DNA from: Pelagibacteraceae bacterium AG-337-G04 | GTDB taxonomy: Bacteria; Pseudomonadota; Alphaproteobacteria; Pelagibacterales; Pelagibacteraceae | Length of the DNA stretch: 64,000 nt | Reading direction: 5' to 3' | Assembly: GCA_003282205.1 (NCBI GenBank) | Contig: QBZW01000006.1 | Location: forward strand, 44,673-108,672 | In this document: positions 42,817 to 50,969 of the stretch, one piece after another | How positions within the stretch are numbered: the stretch's first letter is position 1 | How the letters are laid out: every line of letters begins with the position of its first letter | Position numbers and translations under genes: made by a program | The notes under the pieces: model-generated | Seen by the model: the letters and a program-made list of their open reading frames with translations, nothing else | What the model was told of the DNA's origin: nothing | Database searches by the model: none

Positions 42817-44742
42817 ATGTTAACCCAAATAATAACCATATTTATTTTTGTATCCATAATTGGATGCATTATGTACGGCAGAAGATTAATCCAAACTGAA
42901 AAAGTTGATGCTGTATTTGGAAATCCTGAAAGAGCCAAAGGTGGAACTCATTGGGTTATTGTTGGAAGTGCTGCAATATTACTAGTATGGCTTTATTACT
43001 CTTGGGACATAGCAAAAGGTTTTTATCCAAAATCAGCAAATGAATTATGTCAGGTTGCAAAAATAAACGAATCTTTATTAGGTTTGAAGTATCAATTTCC
43101 AATAGAGGAACGCGAATTTAAAAGTACCTCCATAATTAAAATTGAAAATAAAAATCTTCAGAAAATTACTAATGAGATTCAAAATTCAAATGATCTAAAC
43201 AATCAACAAAAAACAACTTTAGTTGGATACATAAATAAAACTAAACAATTAATTCCTTTATTAACTAATGAGGATTTAATTGAAATGGATACTAAAATTA
43301 AAATAAGTGAAATGACCAATGAGATAAAACAATTAAGTTCAAATTTTAAAAAAGATGATTATCCATTTGAGACTGAAGTTCAAAAAAATGAGAGGTTAAA
43401 AGGAATAACTGAACAAGGTGATTGGGGAATCATGACAGTTAGGTCGGGAACTGGCACCATAGAAAATACAATTGAAGTTCCATTTATTGCAGAAACTTCA
43501 AAAGGATTAAAATTTCAAGCAGCAGCAGAGGAACTAAAAATAATTAATGATAAATTTTTTAAATTAAGAAATCATAATCCTCAGTTCAAAAATTTAATTA
43601 AACAATTAAAAGATGAAATTAAAGCTTACAGAAAAAGCTTAGATGATACTGAGGAGATTGCCTCAGATTATGCAAAAAATATAGTGAAAATTGCAAGAAG
43701 AATTGAATTTGCAAGTATTTATCCACCTAAAGCACTTGATGATATGCAAAGTGCAATAATTGAATTTGACAATTTACAGCAAAAAGAACAAGCTGGCCTT
43801 AGATTAATTGATATTCTGCTATTTCCTGCTGGAACAATTGTTGCTAGCGGACCAAGTTGCTCTGAACAAGGCTCAGGAAGATGGTTACCCAAACCCTCAG
43901 ATACATTGAATAAATTTATCTTAATGTCTAAGCCAAGTGTTGGATACAAAAACATACCTCTTCTATGGATTGAAATGATCGATGTTAGTTCAATTATTGG
44001 TTTTATTTTACCTGATTGGATTGCTGATATTTTACCTGGTGAATACCCAGTTCATACAAGTGAAGGTATTGTTAAAGAAAACTTTAAAGGTAAAGTTTTA
44101 AAATTAGTAACAGGTGATTTTAAATTATTTAAAATACCCGTTCCTTATGGCCATATCTGGGATTCGTTTTTAAGAGTATTTTTAGGATTAGTTTTTGGAA
44201 TAATTATAGGTGTCCCGTTAGGTTTATTCATGGGACTTAATAGATTTGCTAAAGGATTTTTTGATCCATTGATCGAATTATATAGACCAGTACCTCCATT
44301 AGCTTGGGCTCCACTTATAATTTCTGTGCTAGGGATTGATAATACTGGAAAAGTATTTTTATTATTTATGGTTTCATTATCTATAATGATTATTTCAGCA
44401 AGAGCTGGAGCTTCTGGAACACAACTTTCTAAAATTCATGCTGCTCACTCTTTAGGTGCGTCTAAAAGACAAATACTTAGACATGTTATTTTTCCAAATT
44501 CTTTACCTGAAATACTCACAGGTATTAGAGTGGCGGTAGGTATGTGTTGGGGAACTCTTGTCGCTGCTGAATTTTTAGCTGGAACAACTGGTATTGGATT
44601 CGTTGAAAACGTTGCAAAAAAATATTTTCAATATGAAGTAATTTGGATAACTATTTTTATAATGGGAATGCTGGGATTGTTATTTGACATTACTTTGAGA
44701 AAAATAATTGATAAAACTATCCCTTGGAGAGGAAAGGGTTAA
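42817..44742 (+). CDS. tauC: TauC-like permease with a large N-terminal extension
   Basis: 641 residues, against about 260-280 for ordinary TauC. Residues about 1-20 and 47-65 are membrane helices; about 66-370 is a hydrophilic, helical Lys/Glu/Asn-rich region without clear homology. A TauC-like PKPSDTL segment (before KFILMSKPS) appears near 360-370, another insert runs to about 440, and the canonical permease domain follows (FLRVFLGLVFGIIIGVPLGLFMGL, EAA loop AHSLGASKRQILRHVIFPNSLPEILTG) to the end. No stop codon or frameshift breaks it, so it is one protein. The extension probably faces the periplasm, where it could contact TauA. Confidence 0.87.
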   Translation: MLTQIITIFIFVSIIGCIMYGRRLIQTEKVDAVFGNPERAKGGTHWVIVGSAAILLVWLYYSWDIAKGFYPKSANELCQVAKINESLLGLKYQFPIEEREFKSTSIIKIENKNLQKITNEIQNSNDLNNQQKTTLVGYINKTKQLIPLLTNEDLIEMDTKIKISEMTNEIKQLSSNFKKDDYPFETEVQKNERLKGITEQGDWGIMTVRSGTGTIENTIEVPFIAETSKGLKFQAAAEELKIINDKFFKLRNHNPQFKNLIKQLKDEIKAYRKSLDDTEEIASDYAKNIVKIARRIEFASIYPPKALDDMQSAIIEFDNLQQKEQAGLRLIDILLFPAGTIVASGPSCSEQGSGRWLPKPSDTLNKFILMSKPSVGYKNIPLLWIEMIDVSSIIGFILPDWIADILPGEYPVHTSEGIVKENFKGKVLKLVTGDFKLFKIPVPYGHIWDSFLRVFLGLVFGIIIGVPLGLFMGLNRFAKGFFDPLIELYRPVPPLAWAPLIISVLGIDNTGKVFLLFMVSLSIMIISARAGASGTQLSKIHAAHSLGASKRQILRHVIFPNSLPEILTGIRVAVGMCWGTLVAAEFLAGTTGIGFVENVAKKYFQYEVIWITIFIMGMLGLLFDITLRKIIDKTIPWRGKG

Positions 44743-44748
44743 ATATAA

Positions 44749-45768
44749 CTAAAACTCTAAGGTTTTAACTGAACCGTCTTTATATGTGAACTCGGCTGAA
44801 GTTTTGGATAATTTCTTAATCGTTTCAAAATTATCATACTCTTTTATAAATTCATTTAATTTTTTTCTACTCTTTTTACTCATTTTCATTCCTGGTGCGT
44901 TAACACCCACATCAATAATAACTTCAGCTCCACTAGCAAAAGCATTTACATATATTGGAATTACTTTACATTTTCCAATCATTGCTTCAGTAACCCAAAT
45001 AGGCTTTTGAATACTTAACTTTTTAAGTAATTTTGAAAAATCTCCAACCCACATATCTTTATCACATTTTCCTTCTGGTGGAGTAATGTGATGAATATTT
45101 GCAATATCAAAGTTATCTTTAATCTTGGGTAGAGCAGATTTCCAAAACTTTTTATTTTCTGGAAACATTCCCGCTGCACCTGCCATAATAATTACTGCAT
45201 CTTTCTGTTTTTCTTTAATTAATTTTGAAGATAGATTAAAAATTTCAACAAATTCGTCCTCAGTTCCTTTAAAAAACATTTTATATTCTGGTTCATTCAT
45301 AATTTCCCAATGTTTAATAGGTTTTATTAGTCCTGGCATATCATTAACTCCATCTCCATCATAACGATCAACTAATTTTAAAAGGAAATTTTTATAATTA
45401 TCCATTGAGCATGGTTTACTTAAATATTTTGAAAAATTTTTTCCAAAAGGACTTCTCGCTTTTTTTCTTTTACAGGATTTTTGCTCCCAATTTGCATGAG
45501 GCCAGATAGTAGCTATAATTGTTTGTTCATGTTTTTGAGAATAAATAACTTGAGCATCTGTTTCTTCCCAATAGAAGGTTCCTTGTTCTTTTTCAATTTT
45601 GTTCCATATAAAAGGTCCTGGGTGAGGTCTTACCCATTGACTTTCCTTTCCTCTCATTTTTTTATCTCTTATTTCGGTTAGTTCTCCAAACCTTGATTGA
45701 GAGAATGAATTATTTGTTAAAATAATAGTAGTAAAAAAAAATATAAAAAAAAATTTCAGAAATTTCAT
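44749..45768 (-). CDS. Secreted glycosidase-like (GH clan A-type) protein
   Basis: 339 residues with a signal peptide (FFFIFFFTTIILTNNSFS). Mature part looks like a TIM-barrel glycoside hydrolase: FIWNKIEKEQGTFYWEETDAQV, HWEIMNEPEY with Asn158-Glu159 as the clan A acid/base pair, NIHHITPPE, and WVTEAMIG with Glu261 as candidate nucleophile. The spacing of the two glutamates (about 100 residues) fits clan A. A specific family is not assignable by eye. It is 17 bp after the Met-rich protein gene and probably co-expressed. Confidence 0.75.
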   Translation of the reverse strand: MKFLKFFFIFFFTTIILTNNSFSQSRFGELTEIRDKKMRGKESQWVRPHPGPFIWNKIEKEQGTFYWEETDAQVIYSQKHEQTIIATIWPHANWEQKSCKRKKARSPFGKNFSKYLSKPCSMDNYKNFLLKLVDRYDGDGVNDMPGLIKPIKHWEIMNEPEYKMFFKGTEDEFVEIFNLSSKLIKEKQKDAVIIMAGAAGMFPENKKFWKSALPKIKDNFDIANIHHITPPEGKCDKDMWVGDFSKLLKKLSIQKPIWVTEAMIGKCKVIPIYVNAFASGAEVIIDVGVNAPGMKMSKKSRKKLNEFIKEYDNFETIKKLSKTSAEFTYKDGSVKTLEF

Positions 45769-45785
45769 ATATTTTTAAATTAAAT

Positions 45786-48260
45786 TTATTTAGGATCAGG
45801 TCCTGGCCCTGGTCCTGGTCCTGGCTCTCCTGGTGGAGGCATTCCTGGTTGTCCTGGACCTGGGTTTCCTGGAACACCTGGTTGGCCGATAGCTCCTTCT
45901 ACGGCTCCACCTATTTCGCCCATTGCGCCTCCCATTTTATCCATCATTCCTCCCATTGCTCCTCCTGGATCACCTATAGGTCCCATTTTTCCTGGATCAC
46001 CAATAGGTCCTCCCATATCTCCTATGGCTCCACCCATAGCTCCACTAGCTTGACCTGCCATAGCCCCAGCCATAGCGCCGCCCATTGCGCCGCTCATTCC
46101 TTCTTTCATTGCACCGCCCATAGCTTCGCCCATAGCTCCTTTTTCCATTCCACCAACTCCCATTGCACCTCCAATTGCATGTGAGCCCATAGCTGAAGCT
46201 GCGGCTCCTTGAGCTGCCATTGCAGATCCCATTGCAGCACTTGCTAAACCTGCTCCTGTTTCGTTCGCAGCCATTGCTGCTCCTGCTACTGAACCCATTG
46301 CAGCACCAGGATCAACACCTGTTCCCATTGCTGCAGAAACTTGTCCTAAATTCATTCCACTTTTCATCGATCCATCAATCCCTTGAGCTCCTCCCATTAT
46401 ATCACCTAATTTTGCTCCCTCTGGACCTCCAACAATTCCCATACTCTTTGCCATATCTGGATTAATTTCAGCATTCAAATCCATTTCACCCATTCCAATC
46501 ATTCCTCCACTCATTGCTGCTAATCCCATGTCGCCACCTTCCATTCCCATGGCACCACTCAAATCTTTCATACCCTCAGCACCCATTGCGGCCATAGTGC
46601 CTTGATTTACTAGACCTACTTCCATCATATCACCCATCAATCCATTAGACATATTTCCACTTTTTGCCATATCAGCTATTCCTTTAACTGCTTTACTTCC
46701 TAGTCCAGCAACATTAGAAGACATTACTGAAGTAATATCCATACCTGCCATTCCTGCAGCACCCATACTTGCAACCATTCCTGGTGTCAAACCTGTTTGT
46801 GCTGCCATATCTGAAATTCCTAGTTTGTCCATTTCTCCAATTTCCATTCCTGTCATATTAGCCATTGCTTCACCCACTTCAGCTTTTCCAATATTTTGCA
46901 TAACATCTCCCATCATCATCTCTCCAGATGGTGCATCTCCTTTTATTATGTTACCCATGGCTTCTGCTGTCATGCCTTCTGGGGGTGCCATTGCTCCTGG
47001 CAATCCTCCTGCTAAAGATGGTTTTGCCATTACCATAGCGCCCATCATCATACCAGATTCACTTATGTCTTCTGGCATTTCAATAGCTTTAGGACCAGCT
47101 TCTCCCATTTTCTCTACAAATGAACCTTTCATATCAGTTCCTTGTTGAACTGCTGTTTTTGCTGATGGTTGTTTGCCTGAAATAGCCTGACTAATCATAC
47201 CTACTGTTCCTGACATTGCGCCTGAAATACCAACTTCAGGATTTGCAAAAGCAGTAGATAAAGTTTGTGCCATATTTTCCATACCCATTTCAGTCATAGC
47301 TTTTCCTATTTCCTCGATGCCTTGAATTCCCTTCATTCCATCTGCCATTCCTGCCATATTTTCTATGCCAATATTAGACTCCATGCTTTTCATCATTTCA
47401 GCTCCCATTCCTTTTTCGCTCATGGTAGCAACTATAGCGCCAGTCATTGTTCCCATTTTTCCCATTGCGTCAGGGTTTGCAGCTAAAGTTTCTAAAGCTG
47501 CAGTTGCAGCTCCAATTGGTAAAGCTTCTAAAGCACCAACCATCATTGCTGGGTTCATTCCCATTTCAGCTACATTCATTGATGCAAAATTTCCTGCATC
47601 AAAGTTTTCTATATCAAATTTTGTTGCTCCAGTAATAGACTGCATATCAACCATACCTGCATTTGATAATCCCTCCATCGCTGTACCCAAACCAATGCCT
47701 TGAGCATCAAGAGATCCCATCATACCTTTTGCATCAAAACCTGCTGCACCTAGTGCATTCATTTGGCCAGCCATTTTTTGCATTGCTATAACTTTACCTG
47801 CTCCCATTTGACCCGCTATACCTGATAAAGCTGCCATTTCTTCAGGTGAAAAATCTTTACCAAAATCAATTCCTGTCATATCAAGCGCATTAGGATCGGG
47901 AATTGCACCTAGTGCCATATCGGTGACACCCTCAACAAGAGACATTGCCTGAACTGCAGAAGTTATGTCACCCTTTTCTAAACTTTCAGCGGCAAATTTC
48001 ATAGCTGTTTCTGCTTGAGATATTGATACATCTAATGCTTTACCAATTTCTGATTTTGCATCACCAAGTGAGTCGGTTGCACCAGCAATATTTTTCACTA
48101 CTTTATCCGCATCTGAAGCTAACTGGTCAGCTGCAGCTTGAGCTGAACTTCCTGCAGCCTCAGAAATATTTGACATTGAGGAAATATCATTTGCTTTTGC
48201 AAAAATATTTAAAAATATAAAAAATACTAAAAAAAATTTAATTACAAATTTAAATGTCAT
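45786..48260 (-). CDS. Large secreted Met/Gly/Ala-rich repeat protein with collagen-like tail, unknown function
   Basis: 824 residues. A signal peptide (about 1-23) is followed by an alanine-rich helix (AAGSSAQAAADQLASDADKVVKNI) and then some 700 residues dominated by Gly, Ala and Met; I count about 105 Met (13 percent) by eye and find no Arg, Cys, Trp or Tyr. Small-residue patterns such as GAMGGAMAGAMAG and GEMMMGDVM recur without a fixed period. The last 35 residues are Gly-Pro-rich with G-x-x triplets (GQPGVPGNPGPG, PGPGPGPGPDPK). Acidic overall with few Lys. 1-bp overlap with an upstream CxxC/poly-Lys secreted protein. The frame is open over 2.4 kb and the DNA composition matches its codons. 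I recognise no family. Confidence 0.82.
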   Translation of the reverse strand: MTFKFVIKFFLVFFIFLNIFAKANDISSMSNISEAAGSSAQAAADQLASDADKVVKNIAGATDSLGDAKSEIGKALDVSISQAETAMKFAAESLEKGDITSAVQAMSLVEGVTDMALGAIPDPNALDMTGIDFGKDFSPEEMAALSGIAGQMGAGKVIAMQKMAGQMNALGAAGFDAKGMMGSLDAQGIGLGTAMEGLSNAGMVDMQSITGATKFDIENFDAGNFASMNVAEMGMNPAMMVGALEALPIGAATAALETLAANPDAMGKMGTMTGAIVATMSEKGMGAEMMKSMESNIGIENMAGMADGMKGIQGIEEIGKAMTEMGMENMAQTLSTAFANPEVGISGAMSGTVGMISQAISGKQPSAKTAVQQGTDMKGSFVEKMGEAGPKAIEMPEDISESGMMMGAMVMAKPSLAGGLPGAMAPPEGMTAEAMGNIIKGDAPSGEMMMGDVMQNIGKAEVGEAMANMTGMEIGEMDKLGISDMAAQTGLTPGMVASMGAAGMAGMDITSVMSSNVAGLGSKAVKGIADMAKSGNMSNGLMGDMMEVGLVNQGTMAAMGAEGMKDLSGAMGMEGGDMGLAAMSGGMIGMGEMDLNAEINPDMAKSMGIVGGPEGAKLGDIMGGAQGIDGSMKSGMNLGQVSAAMGTGVDPGAAMGSVAGAAMAANETGAGLASAAMGSAMAAQGAAASAMGSHAIGGAMGVGGMEKGAMGEAMGGAMKEGMSGAMGGAMAGAMAGQASGAMGGAIGDMGGPIGDPGKMGPIGDPGGAMGGMMDKMGGAMGEIGGAVEGAIGQPGVPGNPGPGQPGMPPPGEPGPGPGPGPDPK

Positions 48261-48952
48261 TATTTAGACTCCTTTATTTTTTTTTGGGCTTCTATAGTAG
48301 CTGCACGTTGAGCATTAACTTTTGCTGTAGCAATTTGTTTTTTTAAATTAGCTAGTACTGCAGCTCTCTCTGAAATTTCAGGATCAATTTTAGCTTTTTT
48401 TTTCTTTTTCTTTTTATTTTTTTTATGAGCTGCCTTAAGCATTTTTCCAGTAGCCCAAAATTTTAACACTGCTTCTGATGATTTTGCTTTTGGAGAAATA
48501 TTTAAACTCATTCTCATTGCCTCTCGACCTTTTTTTATACCTTCTAAAGTTTCAACTTTTGCTTTTTTATCATTTAACATTTCATTAAATAAAGCTTCAA
48601 AATAAGCCATATCTCTAATCATAAGGTGTTGATATTTGTTCAAAGAACTTTTTCCTTTAACAAATCTTTTGTAAACCATTCTGCCAGACTCTTTTTGTCT
48701 CAATTTACTTGTAGTCATTGACTCATGAAACATTTTTTCTGGGTATTTAATTTCCTCGTAAATAAAAGCCTCTGGTCTTTCGCTTTCAGGCCATTCTTTT
48801 AAAGTTTCAAATTTTTTGCAATATAGACAATCTTTTTCATCCTTATCTTTTTTTTCATCTGCCTGTAGTGACACTAAATTTATAAAAAATATTAACAACA
48901 ATAAATTTGTGAACTTGATGAATAATTTTGTATCAAGTCTTGTATATCTCAT
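48260..48952 (-). CDS. Secreted basic protein with CxxC and lysine-rich linker, unknown function
   Basis: 230 residues; N-terminal signal peptide (LLLLIFFINLVSLQA). Just after it a CLYC pair follows a charged stretch (EKKDKDEKDCLYCKKFETL). The middle is helical and aromatic (YQHLMIRDMAYFEALFNEML), then a Lys-run linker near residues 178-190 and an Ala/Lys helix at the C-terminus (ERAAVLANLKKQIATAKVNAQRAA). Strongly basic, opposite in charge to the following Met-rich protein. 1-bp overlap implies coupled translation. CxxC could bind heme, metal or form a disulfide; no CxxCH is present. Confidence 0.75.
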   Translation of the reverse strand: MRYTRLDTKLFIKFTNLLLLIFFINLVSLQADEKKDKDEKDCLYCKKFETLKEWPESERPEAFIYEEIKYPEKMFHESMTTSKLRQKESGRMVYKRFVKGKSSLNKYQHLMIRDMAYFEALFNEMLNDKKAKVETLEGIKKGREAMRMSLNISPKAKSSEAVLKFWATGKMLKAAHKKNKKKKKKKAKIDPEISERAAVLANLKKQIATAKVNAQRAATIEAQKKIKESK

Positions 48953-49079
48953 TCATATACTCCTATGATAAACTGTAACATAATGAAATATTAATTAAAG
49001 TAATTGGAATCCTTATTTTTCGTGATTAAAAATCGATATTAAAGTTTAAGTTGTAAAAAAAAATTTAATAAATTTTTTG

Positions 49080-49589
49080 CTAAACTTTTTTTAAAAAACT
49101 TATAGCTGCACCAATGGTAGTTAAAAATCCAGCTAATGGTAAGATTGCAACTGCGTATTTTTTTGGCATATAATTCTCTTTGAACTCAATACCTTGCATA
49201 CTAATTTCAAAATACCACATTTCCCAATACTTACCTCGCATACCCTCTACAAGTTCAATTCCATAAATAATTAAGACTACTCCAATTATCATAATCATAA
49301 TTTTCCAGAACTGGCGTATGTATAAAGAAACTCTTTCAGGTAATTTTTCATAAATTAAATTTAGAGCTACATGTTCATTATCTCTGGCTGTGAGAGAAAG
49401 TGCTATAAACATCAACCAAATATTACTTAATACTGTTAGCAAATCACCCCAGACAGGAGGGTTATTAAAAACATATCTCATTGTAACATTGTAAAGAGTG
49501 AAACCAACCATAGCAGCTAACAAAAGTGAGCACATAGCTTCCAACATACGATGGATAAAACGGTCAACAATGTTTAAAAATTTTAACAT
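49080..49589 (-). CDS. dctQ: TRAP transporter small permease (system 2)
   Basis: 169 residues with four predicted helices. MLEAMCSLLLAAMVGFTLYNVTMRYVFNNPPVWGDLLTVLSNIWLMFIALSLTARDNEHVALNL is the DctQ N-terminal half with the conserved Trp and acidic loop. It ends the dctP-dctM-dctQ order of this system (system 1 is P-Q-M). Arg codons are a mix of AGA and CGT/CGC. Confidence 0.9.
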   Translation of the reverse strand: MLKFLNIVDRFIHRMLEAMCSLLLAAMVGFTLYNVTMRYVFNNPPVWGDLLTVLSNIWLMFIALSLTARDNEHVALNLIYEKLPERVSLYIRQFWKIMIMIIGVVLIIYGIELVEGMRGKYWEMWYFEISMQGIEFKENYMPKKYAVAILPLAGFLTTIGAAISFLKKV

Positions 49590-49593
49590 TTCA

Positions 49594-50877
49594 TTAATTG
49601 CTCAATAAGTTTGGAAGAAACATTGTTAATCCTGGTACAACGAGAATAAAAAATAAAAGTAAAAACAATCCAATCAGATAAGGAATTAACGCGATAGCAA
49701 CCTTTTCAAGACGGACTTGTGCTATTGTTGCAGAAGTAAAATAAGCAACACCAACTGGTGGTGTTACTGATCCTATTAAGAAACCAACTATTACAACCAT
49801 AGCTGCTTGCACCTCTGGAAAGCCAGCTTGAGACATAACATTCACAAGTACTGGCCCAACTATAATAATATTAACTGCTGAGTCCATTACCGTACCAAGA
49901 AGAAAGATGAATAATATCAAAGCTAAAATAAATAATATAGGTGAATCTGCTAATCCTAAAAGCCAGGTTTCGAGATCACCAATTGCACCGAGAGAAGTAA
50001 GTAACCAACTGAATGGTCCTGAAGCAGCTATTATAATAAATACCATTGCTGAATTACGGAATGCCCGACGAAAAGCGCTGGTACAATCTTTCCATTTGAT
50101 AGTTCGATAAACAAATACACCTGTAAATAAAGCAACTAAAGCCGTGATGGCTCCAGCCTCAACAACCGATGCTACACCTCCCATTACTGAACCCACTAAA
50201 ACCAAAGGTATCAAAAGGGCAAATGAAGATCGATATAGTTCTTTACCAGCTCGACGTACCGAGAATGGTTGATCACTACGCTCGAAGTTATATTTAACTG
50301 AGAAGTAATGATTGATTACCATTATCACAACTCCAATCAAGATACCTGGAACAATCCCTGCAGCAAATAAGGATGCAATCGAAATCTCAGTTGCGTTAGC
50401 AAGGACAATCATCATGATACTAGGTGGAATGATCCCTCCTATAGTGGAACTTACTCCTGTAACTGCAGCTGAAAATGCAGCAGGATATCCTGCCTTCTTC
50501 ATTGCTGGTAAAACTAATGCTCCTACTGTAGCCGTATCTGCTACGACAGAACCATTCATGCCAGCAAAAAACATACTCACAAGTACATTTACTTGAGCTA
50601 ACCCTCCTCTTATACGTCCAATTAACGCCCTACTCAAAGCAACTAAACGGTCTGTAATTGTAGCACTTGTCATTAATTCACCCGTCAACATAAAGAATGC
50701 AATTGCAGTCAATGGAACTGAGTCAATGGCTGTAAACATTTGACTAGGTATTAAAACAAGAGGAACAGCATCTGTAAGCAGAATATAAACAAATGGTATC
50801 AGTATTAATATAAAACCAATAGGAGCTCCTAATAAAATTAGAAAAAGGAGTACTACGAGTAAAATAATACTTTCCAT
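49594..50877 (-). CDS. dctM: TRAP transporter large permease (system 2)
   Basis: 427 residues, about 12 helices. FMLTGELMTSATITDRLVALSRALIG, GMNGSVVADTATVGALVLPAMKKAGYP, GGIIPPSIMMIVLANATEISIASLFAAGIVPG and GSVTPPVGVAYFTSATIAQ are DctM signatures. Codon use is foreign for this window: 11 of its 13 arginines are CGN (mainly CGT/CGA), while the system 1 DctM uses AGA at the positions checked. This suggests recent transfer or replacement of this gene. Confidence 0.93.
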   Translation of the reverse strand: MESIILLVVLLFLILLGAPIGFILILIPFVYILLTDAVPLVLIPSQMFTAIDSVPLTAIAFFMLTGELMTSATITDRLVALSRALIGRIRGGLAQVNVLVSMFFAGMNGSVVADTATVGALVLPAMKKAGYPAAFSAAVTGVSSTIGGIIPPSIMMIVLANATEISIASLFAAGIVPGILIGVVIMVINHYFSVKYNFERSDQPFSVRRAGKELYRSSFALLIPLVLVGSVMGGVASVVEAGAITALVALFTGVFVYRTIKWKDCTSAFRRAFRNSAMVFIIIAASGPFSWLLTSLGAIGDLETWLLGLADSPILFILALILFIFLLGTVMDSAVNIIIVGPVLVNVMSQAGFPEVQAAMVVIVGFLIGSVTPPVGVAYFTSATIAQVRLEKVAIALIPYLIGLFLLLFFILVVPGLTMFLPNLLSN

Positions 50878-50906
50878 AAATATTTATAAGTTATGATTTG
50901 ATTTAG

Positions 50907-50950
50907 GTAAAGATCATCTAACTCTAACAATTGAGCTAAATGATCTTTAC
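50907..50950 (-). other. Hairpin between dctP and dctM of TRAP system 2
   Basis: Perfect 11-bp stem GTAAAGATCAT / ATGATCTTTAC enclosing 22 bases. In the transcript (minus strand) no U-run follows, so it is more likely a processing or mRNA-stability element separating dctP from dctM than a terminator. The loop contains TTAGCTCAATTGTTAGAG, which looks like a tRNA D-arm. Confidence 0.6.
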
Positions 50951-50969
50951 ACTGTTTTTTTTGAACGAT

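Noticed and set aside
46825..47703. Open frames on the plus strand opposite the Met-rich gene
   Set aside because: They arise because CAT/GCC/TCC codons complementary to the Met/Gly/Ala codons rarely make stops. They lack ribosome sites, and the minus-strand frame has a signal peptide and a coherent composition.
45786..48260. Repetitive DNA that might be a CRISPR array or tandem repeat
   Set aside because: The repeats are coding, vary in length and have no fixed period or spacer pattern.
50907..50950. A tRNA gene in the dctP-dctM gap
   Set aside because: Only a D-arm-like loop is present; there is no anticodon arm, T-arm or acceptor stem.
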